Shown here: piece by piece, positions 41,498 through 53,599 of the stretch
How positions within the stretch are numbered: position 1 is the first letter of the stretch
Layout of the letters: every line of letters begins with the position of its first letter
Assembly: GCF_050948175.1 (NCBI RefSeq)
Contig: NW_027490487.1
Coordinates: 1-64,000, forward strand
Reading direction: 5' to 3'
Length of the DNA: 64,000 nucleotides
DNA from: Xylocopa sonorina
Taxonomy: Eukaryota; Arthropoda; Insecta; Hymenoptera; Apidae
Made by a program: the position numbers and the translations under genes
Notes under the pieces: model-generated
Database searches by the model: none
What the model was told of the DNA's origin: nothing
What the model saw: only the letters and a program-made list of their open reading frames with translations

Positions 41498-44400
41498 GTT
41501 CCAATGCTTCCTAAAACGCGATATCGCATCACTCTTCTATGTTTCATGATAAGGTATAATATTCATTACGAGGTGTCATGTATACCTCGTATTCACTTCA
41601 AATGAATGTAAATGCGACACTTCCATGCTAGGAAATAGCGTTTGCAGATGTCTACGTATCGTAGCCATAGAGTTCTAATGCTTCTCAAAACGCGATATAG
41701 CACCTCATTCCCATGATTCATGATAAGATATAATATTCATTGCGAATTGTCATGTATACCTCGTATTCACTTCAAAAGAATGTAAATGCGACACTTCCAT
41801 GGTAGGAAATAGCGTTTGCAGATGTCTACGTATCGCAGCAATAGAGATCCAATGCTTCCTAAAACGCGATATCGCATCACACATATATGTTTCATGATAA
41901 GATATAATATTCATTATGGAGTGTTATGTATACCTCGTACTCACTTCAAAAGAATGTAAATGCGACCCTTCCATCCTAGGAAATAGCGTTTTCAGATGTC
42001 TACGTATCGTAGCAATAGAGTTCTAGTGCTTCTTAGAACGCGATATCGCATCTCAATTCTATGTTTCATGATAAGATATAATATTCATTGCGAAGTGTCA
42101 TGTATACCTCGTATTCACTTCAAAAGAACGTAAATAAGACACTTCCATGATAGGAAATAGCGTTTGCAGATGTCTACGTATCGCAGCAATAGAGTTTCAA
42201 TGCTTCCTAAAACGCGATATGGCATCTCTCTTTTATGTTTCACGATAAGGTATTATATTCATTGCGAAGTGTCATGTATACCTCGTATTCACTTCAAAAG
42301 AATGTAAATGCGACACTTCCATGCTAGGAAATAGCGTTTGCAGATGTCTACGTATCGCAGCAATAGAGATCCAATGCTTCCTAAACGCGATATCGCATCA
42401 CTCTTCTGTGTTTCATGATAAGGTATAATATTCATTGCGAAGTGTCATGTATATCTCGTATTCACTTCAAACGAATGAAAATGCGACACTTCCATGCTAG
42501 GAAATAGCGTTTGCAGATGTCTACGTATTGTAGCAATAGAGTTCTAATGCTTCTCAAAACGCGATATAGCACCTCATTCCAATGTTTCATGATAAGATGT
42601 AATACTCATTGCGAAGTGTAATGTATACCACGTATTCACTTCAAAAGAATGTAAATGCGACACTTCCATGCTAGGAAATAGCGTTTGCAGATGTCTACGT
42701 ATCGCAGCAATAGAGTTCCAATGCTTCCTAAAACGCGATATCGCATCTCTCTTCTATGTTTCACGATAAGGTATAATATTCATTGCGAAGTGTCATGTAT
42801 ACCTCGTATTCACTTCAAAAGAATGTAAATGCGACACTTCCATGGTAGGAAATAGCGTTTGCAGATGTCTACGTGTCGTAGCAATAGAGTTCTAATGCTT
42901 CTTAAAACGCGATATCGCATCTCACTGCTATGTTTCATGAGAAGATGTAATATTCATTATGGAGTGTCATGTATACCTCGTACTCACTTCAAAAGAATAT
43001 AATGCGACCCTTCCATCCTAGGAAATAGCGTATGCAGATGTCTACGTATCGCAGCAATAGAGTTCCAATGCTTCCTAAATCGCGATATCGCATTTCTCTT
43101 CTATGTTTCACGATAAGGTATAATATTCATTGCGAAGTGTCATGTATACCTCGTATTTACTTCAAAAGAACGTACATAAGGCACTTCCATGCTAGGAAAT
43201 AGCGTTTGCAGATGTCTACGTATCGTAGCAATAGAGCTCTAACGCTTCTCAAAACGCGATATAGCATCACATTCCTATGTTTCATGATAAGATATAATAT
43301 TCATTGCGAAGTGTCATGTATACCTCGCATTCGCTTCAAAAGAATGTAAATGCGGCACTTCCATGCTAGGAAATAGCGTTTGCAGATGTCTACGTATCGT
43401 AGCAATAGGGTTCTAATGCTTCTCAAAACGCGATATAGCACCCCATTCCTATGTTTCATGATAAGATATAATACTCATTGCGATGTGTCATGTACACCTC
43501 GTATTCACTTCAAAAGAATGTAAATGCGACACTTCCATGCTAGGAAATAGCGTTTGCAGATGTCTACGTATCGCAGCAATAGAGTTCCAATGCTTCCTAA
43601 ATCGCGATATCGCATTTCTCTTCTATGTTTCACGATAAGGTATAATATTCATTGCGAAGTGTCATGTATACCTCGTATTCACTTCAAAAGAATGTAAATG
43701 CGACACTTCCATGCTAGGAAATAGCGTTTGCAGATGTCTACGTATCGCAGCAATAGAGTTCTAGCGCTTCTTAGAACGCGATATCGCATGTCACTTCTAT
43801 GTTTCATGATAAGATATAATATTCATTGCGATGTGTCATGTATACCTCGTATTCACTTCAAAAGAACGTACATAAGACACTTCCATGCTAGGAAATAGCG
43901 TATGCAGATGTCTACGTATCGTAGCAATAGAGCTCTAACGCTTCTCAAAACGCGATATAGCACCTCATTCCTATGTTTCATGATAAGATATAATATTCAT
44001 TGCGAAGTGTCATGTATACCTCGTATTCGCTTCAAAAGAATGTAAATGCGACACTTCCATGCTAGGAAATAGCGTTTGCAGATGTCTACGTATCGTAGCA
44101 ATAGAGTTCTAATGCTTCTCAAAACGCGATATAGCACCCCATTCCTATGATTCATGATAAGATATAATACTCATTGCGAAGTGTCATGTATATCTCGTAT
44201 TCACTTCAAACGAATGTAAATGCGACACTTCCATGCTAGGAAATAGCGTTTGCAGATGTCTACGTATCGTAGCAATAGAGTTCTAATGCTTCTTAAAACG
44301 CGATATCGCATCTCACTGCTATGTTTCATGAGAAGATATAATATTCATTGCGAAGTGTCATGTATATCTCGTATTCACATCAAAAGAATGTAAATGCGAC

Positions 44401-47400
44401 ACTTCCATGCTAGGAAATAGCGTTTGCAGATGTCTACGTATCGCAGCAATAGAGATCCAATGCTTCCTAAAACGCGATATCGCATCACTCTTCTATGTTT
44501 CATGATAAGGTATAATATTCATTTCGAAGTGTCATGTATACCTCGTATTCACTACAAATGAATGTAAATGCGACACTTCCATGCTAGGAAATAGCGTTTG
44601 CAGATGTCTGCGTATCGTAGCAATAGAGTTCTAATGCTTCTTAAAACGCGATATCGCATCTCACTGCTATGTTTCATGATAAGATATAATATTCATTATG
44701 GAGTGATATGTATACCTCGTACCCGCTTCAAAAGAATGTAAGTGCGACCCTTCGATGCTAGGGAATAGCCTTTGCAAATGTCTACGTATCGTAGCAATAG
44801 AATTCTAATGCTTCTTAAAACGCGATATCGCATCTCACTGCTATGTTTCATGAGAAGATATAATATTCATTATGGAGTGTTATGTATACCTCGTACTCAC
44901 TTCAAAAGAATGTAAATGCAACCCTCCCATCCTAGGAAATAGCGTTTGCAGATGTCTACGTATCGTAGCAATAGAGTTCTAATGCTTCTTAAAACGAGAT
45001 GTCGCATCTCATTTCTATGTTTCATGATCAGATATAATATTCATTGCGAAGTGTCATGTTTACCTCGTATTCACATCAAAAGAATGTAAATGCGACACTT
45101 CCATGCTAGGAAATAGCGTTTGCAGATGTCTACGTATCGCAGCAATAGAGTTCTAATGCTTCTTAAAACGCGATATCGCATCTCACTGCTATGTTTCATG
45201 AGAAGATATAATATTCATTATGGAGTGTTATGTATACCTCGTACTCACTTCAAAAGAATGTAAATGCGACCCTTCCATCCTAGGAAATAGAGTATGCAGA
45301 TGTCTACGTATCGTAGCAATAGAGTTCTAGTGCTTGTTAGAACGCGATATCGCATCTCACTTCTATGTTTCATGATAAGATATAATATTCATTGCGAAGT
45401 GTCATGTATGGCTCGTATTCACTTCAAAAGAACGTACATAAGACACTTCCATGCTAGGAAATAGCGTTTGCAGATGTCTACGTATCGTAGCAAAATAGAG
45501 TTCTAATGCTTCCCAAAACGCGATATAGCACCTCATTCCTATGTTTCATGATAAGATATAATACTCATTGCGAAGTGTCATGTATACCTCGTATTCACTT
45601 CAAAAGAATGTAAATGCGACACTTCCATGCTAGGAAATAGCGTTTGCAGATGTCTACGTATCGCAGCAATAGAGTTCCAATGCTTCCTAAAACGCGATAT
45701 CGCATCTCTCTTCTATGTTTCACGATAAGGTATAATATTCATTGCGAAGTGTCATGTATACCTCGTATTCACTTCAAAAGAATGTAAATGCGACACTTCC
45801 ATGCTAGGAAATAGCGTTTGCAGATGTCTACGTATCGCAGCAATAGAGTTCTAATGCTTCCTAAAACGCGATATTGCATCACTCCTCTATGTTTCATGAT
45901 AAGGTATAATATTCATTACAAGGTGTCATGTATACCTCGTATTCACTTCAAATGAATGTTAATGCGACACTTCCATGCTAGGAAATAGCGTTTGCAGATG
46001 TCTACGTATCGTAGCAATAGAGTTCTAATGCTTCTCAAAACGCGATATAGCACCTCATTCCTTTGTTTCACGATAAGATATAATATTCATTGCGAAGTGT
46101 CATGTATACCTCGTATTCACTTCAAAAGAATGTAAATGCGACACTTCCATGCTAGGAAATAGCGTTTGCAGATGTCTACGTATCGCAGCAATAGAGATCC
46201 CACGCTTCCTAAACGCGATATCGCATCACTCTTCTATGTTTCATGATAAGGTATAATATTCATTGCGAAGTGTCATGTATATCTCGTATTCACTTCAAAC
46301 GAATGTAAATGCGACACTTCCATGCTAGGAAATAGCGTTTGCAGATGTCTAAGTATTGTAGCAATAGAGTACTAATGCTTCTCAAAACGCGATATAGCAC
46401 CTCATTCCTATGTTTCATGATAAGATATAATACTCATTGCGAAGTGTAATGTATACCTCGTATTCACTTCAAAAGAATGTAAATGCGACACTTCCATGCT
46501 AGGAAATAGCGTTTGCAGATGTCTACGTATCGCAGCAATAGAGCTCTAGTGCTTCTTAGAACGCGATTTCGCATCTCACTTCTATGTTTCATGATAAGAT
46601 ATAATATTCATTGCGATGTGTCATGTATACCTCGTATTCACTTCAAAAGAACGTACATAAGACACTTCCATGCTAGGAAATAGCGTTTGCAGATGTCTAT
46701 GTATCGTAGCAATAGAGCTCTAACGCTTCTCAAAACGCGATATAGCACCTCATTCCTATGTTTCATGATAAGATATAATATTCATTGCGAAGTGTCATGT
46801 ATACCTCGTATTCGCTTCAAAAGAATGTAAATGCGACACTTCCATGCTAGGAAATAGCGTTTGCAGATGTCTACGTATCGTAGCAATAGAGTTCCAATGC
46901 TTCTCAAAACGCGATATAGCACCCCATTCCTATGATTCATGATAAGATATAATACTCATTGCGAAGTGTCATGTATATCTCGTATTCACTTCAAACGAAT
47001 GTAAATGCGACACTTCCATGCTAGGAAATAGCGTTTGCAGATGTCTACGTATCGTAGCAATAGAGTTCTAATGCTTCTTAAAACGCGATATCGCATCTCA
47101 CTGCTATGTTTCATGAGAAGATACAATATTCATTGCGAAGTGTCATGTATATCTCGTATTCACATCAAAAGAATGTAAATGCGACACTTCCATGCTAGGA
47201 AATAGCGTTTGCAGATGTCTACGTAACGTAGCAATAGAGTTCTAATGATTCTTAAAACGCGATATCGCATCTCACTGCTATGTTTCATGAGAAGATATAA
47301 TATTCATTGCGAAGTGTCATGTATACCTCGTATTCACTTCAAATGAACGTAAATAAGGCACTTCCATGCTAGGAAATAGCGTTTGCAGATGTCTACGTAT

Positions 47401-47412
47401 CGTAGCAATAGG

Positions 47413-48699
47413 GTTCTAATGCTTCTTAAAATGCGATATCGCATCACACTTCTATGTTTCATGATAAGATATAACATTCATTGCGAAGTGTCATGTATAC
47501 CGCGATTTCACTTCACAAGAATGTAAATGCGACACTTCCTTGCTAGGAAATATTGTTTGCAGATGTCTACGTATCACAGCAATAGAGTACTAATGCTTCT
47601 TAAAACGAGATGTCGTATTTCATTTCTATGTTTCTTAATAAGGTATAATATTCATTGTGTAATGTTATGTATACCTCGTATTCACTTCAGTGGAATGTAA
47701 GTGCGAAATTTCCTTGCTAGGAAATAGAGTTTGCAGATGTCTACGTATATAGGCAATAGAGTTCTAATGCTTCTCAAAACTCGATATAGCACCTCATTCC
47801 TATGTTTCATGATAAGATATAATATTCATTGCGAAGTGTCATGTATATCTCGTATTCACATCAAAAGAATGTAAATGCGACACTTCCATGCTAGGAAATA
47901 GCGTTTGCAGATGTCTACGTATCGCAGCAATAGAGTTCCAATGCTTCCTAAAACGCGATATCGCATCTCTCTTCTATGTTTCATGATAAGGTGTAATATT
48001 CATTGCGAAGCGTCATGTATACCTCGAATTCACTTCAAATGAATGTAAATGCGACACTTCCATGCTAGGAAATAGCGTTTGCAGATGTCTACGTAACGTA
48101 GCAATAGAGTTCTAATGATTCTTAAAACGCGATATCGCATTTCACTGCTATGTTTCATGAGAAGATATAATATTCATTGCGAAGTGTCATGTATACCTCG
48201 TATTCACTTCAAATGAACGTAAATAAGGCACTTCCATGCTAGGAAATAGCGTTTGCAGATGTCTACGTATCGTAGCAATAGGGTTCTAATGCTTCTTAAA
48301 ATGCGATATCGCATCACACTTCTATGTTTCATGATAAGATATAATATTCATTGCGAAGTGTCATGTATACCGCGATTTCACTTCACAAGAATGTAAATGC
48401 GACACTTCCTTGCTAGGAAATAGCGTTTGCAGATGTCTACGTATCGTAGCAATAGAATTCTAATGCTTCTTAAAACGCGATATCGCATCTCACTGCTATG
48501 TTTCATGATAAGTTATAATATTCATTATGGAGTGATATGTATACCTCGTACTCACTTCAAAAGAAAGTAAATGCGACCCTTCCATGCTAGGGAATAGCCT
48601 TTGCAGATGTCTACGTATCGTAGCAATAGAGTTCTAATGCTTCTTAAAACGCGATTTCGCATCTCACTGCTATGTTTCATGATAAGATATAATATTCAT
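47413..48699 (+). repeat. Distant copy of the zone 3 nine-monomer unit
   Basis: The order P-C-E-I-A-P-A and then a chimeric monomer matches the units at 27,317 and 28,883. The distance to 27,317 is 20,096 bp, which is 116 monomers less the 86-bp deletion and two net single bases. Shared marks are taacattc, accgcgatttc, tttcttaataagg, gaagcgtcatg, ctcgaattc and agtgatatg. Here the reading is aaataaggcac where zone 3 has aaatgaggcac. Confidence 0.84.
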
Positions 48700-48804
48700 T
48701 GTGTAATGTCATGCATATCTCGTATTCACTTCAAAGGAATGTAAATGCGACACTTCCATGCTAGGAAATAGCGTTTGCAGATGTCTACGTATCGCAGCAA
48801 TAGA
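48631..48804 (+). repeat. In-register A/C chimeric monomer, counterpart of the 262-bp hybrid
   Basis: The first half matches the A monomer of 30,101 (including gcgatttcgc). From gtgtaatgtcatgcatatctc onward it matches the C part of the same hybrid (about 30,260). The switch lies in the shared stretch ataagatataatattcatt, so the monomer is exactly 174 bp. Relative to the 262-bp hybrid it lacks 88 bp. It could have arisen from the hybrid by exchange between the two AT-rich tracts, or both could descend from an ordinary A-C neighbour pair independently. Confidence 0.8.
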
Positions 48805-48825
48805 GTTTTAATGCTTCCTAAAACG

Positions 48826-49986
48826 CGATATCGCATCTCACTGCTATGTTTCATGATAAGATATAATATTCATTGCGACGTGTCATGTATATCTCGTATT
48901 CACTTCAAAAGAATGTAAATGCGACACTTCCTTGCTAGGAAATATTTTTTGCAGATGTCTACGTATCACAGCAATGGAGTACTAATGCTTCTTAAAACGA
49001 GATGTCGTATTTCACTTCTATGTTTCTTAATAAGATATAATATTCATTGTGTAATGTTATGTATACCTCGTATTCACTTCAGTGGAATGTAAGTGCGAAA
49101 TTTCCTTGCTAGGAAATAGAGTTTGCAGATGTCTACGTATAATAGCAATAGAGTTCTAATGCTTCTCAAAACGCGATATAGCTACTCTTTCCTATGTTTC
49201 ATGATAAGATATAATATTCATTGCGAAGTGTCATGTATATCTCGTATTCACTTCAAAAGAATGTAAATGCGACACTTCCATGCTAGGAAATAGCGTTTGC
49301 AGATGTCTACGTATCGCAGCAATAGAGTCCTAATGCTTCCTAAAACGCGATATCGCATCTCACTGCTATGTTTCATGATAAGATATAATATTCATTATGG
49401 AGTGTTATGTATACCTCGTACTCACTTCAAAAGAATGTAAATGCGTACCCTTCCATGCTAGGAAATAGCCTTTGCAGATGTCTACGTATCGCAGCAATAG
49501 AGTTTTAATGCTTCCGAAAACGCGATATCGCACCTCTCTTCTATGTTTCATGATAAGGTATAATATTCATTGCGAAGTGCCATGTATACCTCGTATTCAC
49601 TTCAAAAGAATGTAAATGCGACACTTCCTTGCTAGGAAATATTGTTTGCAGATGTCTACGTATCACAGCAATGGAGTACTAATGCTTCTTAAAACGAGAT
49701 GTCGTATTTCACTTCTATGTTTCGTAATAAGATATAATATTCATTGTGTAATGTTATGTATACCTCGTATACACTTCAGTGGCATGTAAGTGCGAAATTT
49801 CCTTGCTAGGAAATAGAGTTTGCAGATGTCTACGTATAATAGCAATAGAGTTCTAATGCTTCTCAAAACGCGACATCGCATCTCACTGCTATGTTTCATG
49901 AGAAGATATAATATTCATTGCGAAGTGTCATGTATACCTCGTATTCACTTCAAAAGAACGTAAATAAGACACTTCCATGCTAGGAA
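48826..49986 (+). repeat. Copy 2 of the 102-monomer spaced duplication
   Basis: Counterpart of 31,080-32,240, with the same gcgtaccc insertion at 49,446. The match ends where this copy continues with agcttttgc and a C monomer (50,024) while the first copy continues with gaagtagcg and a P monomer. Confidence 0.83.
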
Positions 49987-50640
49987 ATAGCTTTTGCAGA
50001 TGTCTACGTATCACAGCAGTAGAGCACTAATGCTTCTTAAAACGAGATGTCGTATTTCATTTCTATGTTTCGTAATAAGATATAATATTCATTGTGTAAT
50101 CTTATGTATACCTCGTATTCACTTCAGTGGAATGTAAGTGCGAAATTTCCTTGCTAGGAAATAGAGTTTGCAGATGTCTACGTATAATAGCAATAGAGTT
50201 CTAATGCTTCTCAAAACGCGATATAGCAACTCTTTCCTATGTTTCATGATAAGATATAATATTCATTGCGAAGTGTCATGTATATCTCGTATTCACTTCA
50301 AAAGAATGTAAATGCGACACTTCCATGCTAGGAAATAGCGTTTGCAGATGTCTACGTATCGCAGCAATAGAGTCCTAATGCTTCCTAAAACGCGATATCG
50401 CATCTCACTGCTATGTTTCATGATAAGATATAATATTCATTATGGAGTGTTATGTATACCTCGTACTCACTTCATATGAATGTAAATGTGACACTTCAAT
50501 GCTAGGAAATAGCGTTTGCAGATGTCTACGTATCGTAGCAATAGAGTTCTAATGCTTCTTAAAACGCGATATCGCATCACACTGCTATGTTTCATGATAA
50601 GATATAATATTCATTATGGAGTGTTATGTATACCTAGTAC
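49987..50640 (+). repeat. C-E-led segment repeated near 58.2 kb
   Basis: The C monomer starting gcacta at 50,024 recurs at 58,200, a spacing of 8,176 bp or 47 monomers less two bases. Both carry taatcttatg, followed by E with a ctctttcc variant, then gagtcctaatg, then a monomer with tgaatgtaaatgtg and ttcaatgctagg. The later copy has lost one base there (atgtgcacttc at about 58,665). Confidence 0.78.
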
Positions 50641-51937
50641 TCACTTCAAAAGAATGTAAATGCGACCCTTCCATGCTAGGAAATAGCCTTTGCAGATGTC
50701 TACGTATCGCAGCAATAGAGTTTTAATGCTTCCTAAAACGCGATATCGCACCTCTCTTATATGTTTCATGATAAAGTATAATATTCATTGCGAAGTGCCA
50801 TGTATACCTCGTATTCACTTCAAAAGAATGTAAATGCGACACTTCCTTGCTAGGAAATATTTTTTGCAGATGTCTACGTATCACAGCAATGGAGTACTAA
50901 TGCTTCTTAAAACGAGATGTCGTATTTCACTTCTATGTTTCGTAATAAGATATAATATTTATTGTGTAATGTTATGTATACCTCGTATACACTTCAGTGG
51001 CATGTAAGTGCGAAATTTCCTTGCTAGGAAATAGAGTTTGCAGATGTCTACGTATAATAGCAATAGAGTTCTAATGCTTCTCAAAACGCGATATAGCACC
51101 TCATTCCTATGTTTCATGTTAAGATATAATATTCATTGCGAAGTGTCATGTATACCTCGTATTCACTTCAAAAGAATGTAAATGCGACACTTCCATGCTA
51201 GGAAATAGCGTTTGCAGATGTCTACGTATCGCAGCAATAGAGATCCAATGCTTCCTAAAACGCGATATCGCATCACTCTTCTATGATTCATGATAAGGTA
51301 TAATATTCATAGCGAAGTGTCATGTATACCTCGTATTCACTTCAAATGAATGTAAATGCGACACTTCCATGCTAGGAAATAGCGTTTGCAGATGTCTACG
51401 TATCGTAGCAATAGAGTTCTAATGCTTCTTAAAACGCGATATCGCATCTCACTGCTATGTTTCATGATAAGTTATAATATTCATTATGGAGTGATATGTA
51501 TACCTCGTACTCACTTCAAAAGAAAGTAAATGCGACCCTTCCATGCTAGGGAATAGCCTTTGCAGATGTCTACGTATCGTAGCAATAGAGTTCTAATGCT
51601 TCTTAAAACGCGATATCGCATCTCACTGCTATGTTTCATGATAAGATATAATATTCATTATGGAGTGATATGTATACCTCGTACTCACTTCAAAAGAAAG
51701 TAAATGCGACACTTCCATGCTAGGAAGTAGCGTTTGCAGATGTCTACGTATCGTAGCAATAGAGTTCTAATGCTTCTTAAAACGCGATATCGCATCTCAC
51801 TGCTATGTTTCATGATAAGATATAATATTCATTGCGAAGTGTCATGTATATCTCGTATTCACTTCAAAAGAATGTAAATGCGACACTTCCATGCTAGGAA
51901 ATAGCGTTTGCAGATGTCTACGTATCGCAGCAATAGA

Positions 51938-52458
51938 GTCCTAATGATTCTTAAAACGGGATATCGCATCTCAGTTCTATGTTTCATGATAAGATGTAAT
52001 ATGCATTGCGGAGTGGCAGGTATACCTCGTCAACAGTTCCAAAGAATGTTACTGCCACACACCCTTGCTAGGAAATGCGTTTCCAGTTGTCTACGAATCG
52101 TAGCATTATAGCTCCAGTGGTTCTTAAAACGCGATTTCGCATCTCAGTTCTATGTTTCATGATAGGGTATAATATTCATTGCGAAGTGTCATGTACACCT
52201 CCTCTTCACTTCAAAAGAATGTAAATGCGACACTTCCTTTCTAGGAAATAGCGTTTGCAGTGGTCTATGTATCGTAGCAATAGAGTTCTAACGCCTCTTA
52301 AAACGCGATATCGCATCTCATTTCTATGTTTGATGATAAGATATAATATTCATTGCGAAATGTGATGTATACCTCGTATTCACTCCAAAAGAATGTAAAT
52401 GCGACTATTGCTTGCTAGGAAATAGCGTTTGCAGATGTCTACGTATCACAGCAATGGA
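51938..52458 (+). repeat. Island of three diverged monomers (copy 1)
   Basis: Three successive monomers differ from all neighbours. The first has aaaacgggatatcg, ctcagttctatg, gatgtaatatgcattgcgg, gtggcaggtatacc, cgtcaacagttcc, ttactgccacacaccc, a one-base loss (aaatgcgtttcc) and ctacgaatcgtagcattat. The second has gatttcgc, gatagggtataat, ctcctcttcac and cctttctagg. The third has ctaacgcctc, tttgatgat, gaaatgtgatg and gactattgcttgc. An open frame of 67 codons (51,908-52,111) exists only because these changes remove stops; I see no sign that it codes. Confidence 0.88.
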
Positions 52459-53599
52459 GTACTAATGCTTCTTAAAACGAGATGTCGTATTTCACTTCTA
52501 TGTTTCGTAATAAGATATAATATTCATTGTGTAATGTTATGTATACCTCGTATACACTTCAGTGGCATGTAAGTGCGAAATTTCCTTGCTAGGAAATAGA
52601 GTTTGCAGATGTCTACGTATAATAGCAATAGAGTTCTAATGCTTCTCAAAACGCGATATAGCACCTCATTCCTATGTTTCATGTTAAGATATAATATTCA
52701 TTGCGAAGTGTCATGTATACCTCGTATTCACTTCAAAAGAATGTAAATGCGACACTTCCATGCTAGGAAATAGCGTTTGCAGATGTCTACGTATCGCAGC
52801 AATAGAGATCCAATGCTTCCTAAAACGCGATATCGCATCACTCTTCTATGATTCATGATAAGGTATAATATTCATAGCGAAGTGTCATGTATACCTCGTA
52901 TTCACTTCAAATGAATGTAAATGCGACACTTCCATGCTAGGAAATAGCGTTTGCAGATGTCTACGTATCGTAGCTATAGAGTTCTAATGCTTCTTAAAAC
53001 GCGATATCGCATCTCACTGCTATGTTTCATGATAAGATATAATATTCATTATGGAGTGATATGTATACCTCGTACTCACTTCAAAAGAAAGTAAATGCGA
53101 CACTTCCATGCTAGGAAGTAGCGTTTGCAGATGTCTACGTATCGTAGCAATAGAGTTCTAATGCTTCTTAAAACGCCATATCGCATCTCACTGCTATGTT
53201 TCATGATAAGATATAATATTCATTATGAAGTGTTATGTATACCTCGTACTCACTTCAAATGAATGTAAATGTGACACTTCAATGCTAGGAAATAGCTTTT
53301 GCAGATGTCTACGTATCGTAGCAATAGAGTTCTAATGCTTCTTAAAACGCGATATCGCATCTCACTGCTATGTTTCATGATAAGATATAATATTCATTGC
53401 GAAGTGTCATGCATATCTCGTATTCACTTCAAAAGAATGCAAATGCGACACTTCCATGCTAGGAAATAGCGTTTGCAGATGTCTACTTATAGCAGCAATA
53501 GAGATCCAATGCTTCCTAAAACGCGATATCGCATCACTCTTCTGTGATTCATGATAAGGTATAATATTCATAGCGAAGTGTCATGTATACCTCGTATTC

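Larger units (their letters stand above)
32276..47412 (+). repeat. Zone 4 of the array: return of zone 2 monomer types
   Basis: The C family disappears again and the zone 2 sub-variants return in long matching runs. Small indels are at about 36,643 and 42,383 (cctaaacgcg), 37,260 and 43,000 (aagaatataatgcg), 45,493 (gcaaaatag, +2) and 46,211 (cctaaacgcg). Between about 43,321 and 46,500 the order is mixed, with brief F and G monomers near 44,810-45,060 that otherwise belong to zone 1. From about 46,500 the sequence matches 26,600-27,300. No genes are present. Confidence 0.83.

Noticed and set aside
51938..51960. Possible CENP-B box around ttcttaaaacggga
   Set aside because: The known box needs TTCG, four bases, A, two bases, then CGGG. 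Here the fourth base is T and the spacing is two bases short. I saw no better match elsewhere by eye on either strand, though I could not run an exhaustive search.
51908..52111. Open frame of 67 codons, with a near-identical partner at 55,561-55,764
   Set aside because: Falls in the diverged monomer island. The one-residue difference reflects recent duplication of the island and is no evidence of selection on a protein.
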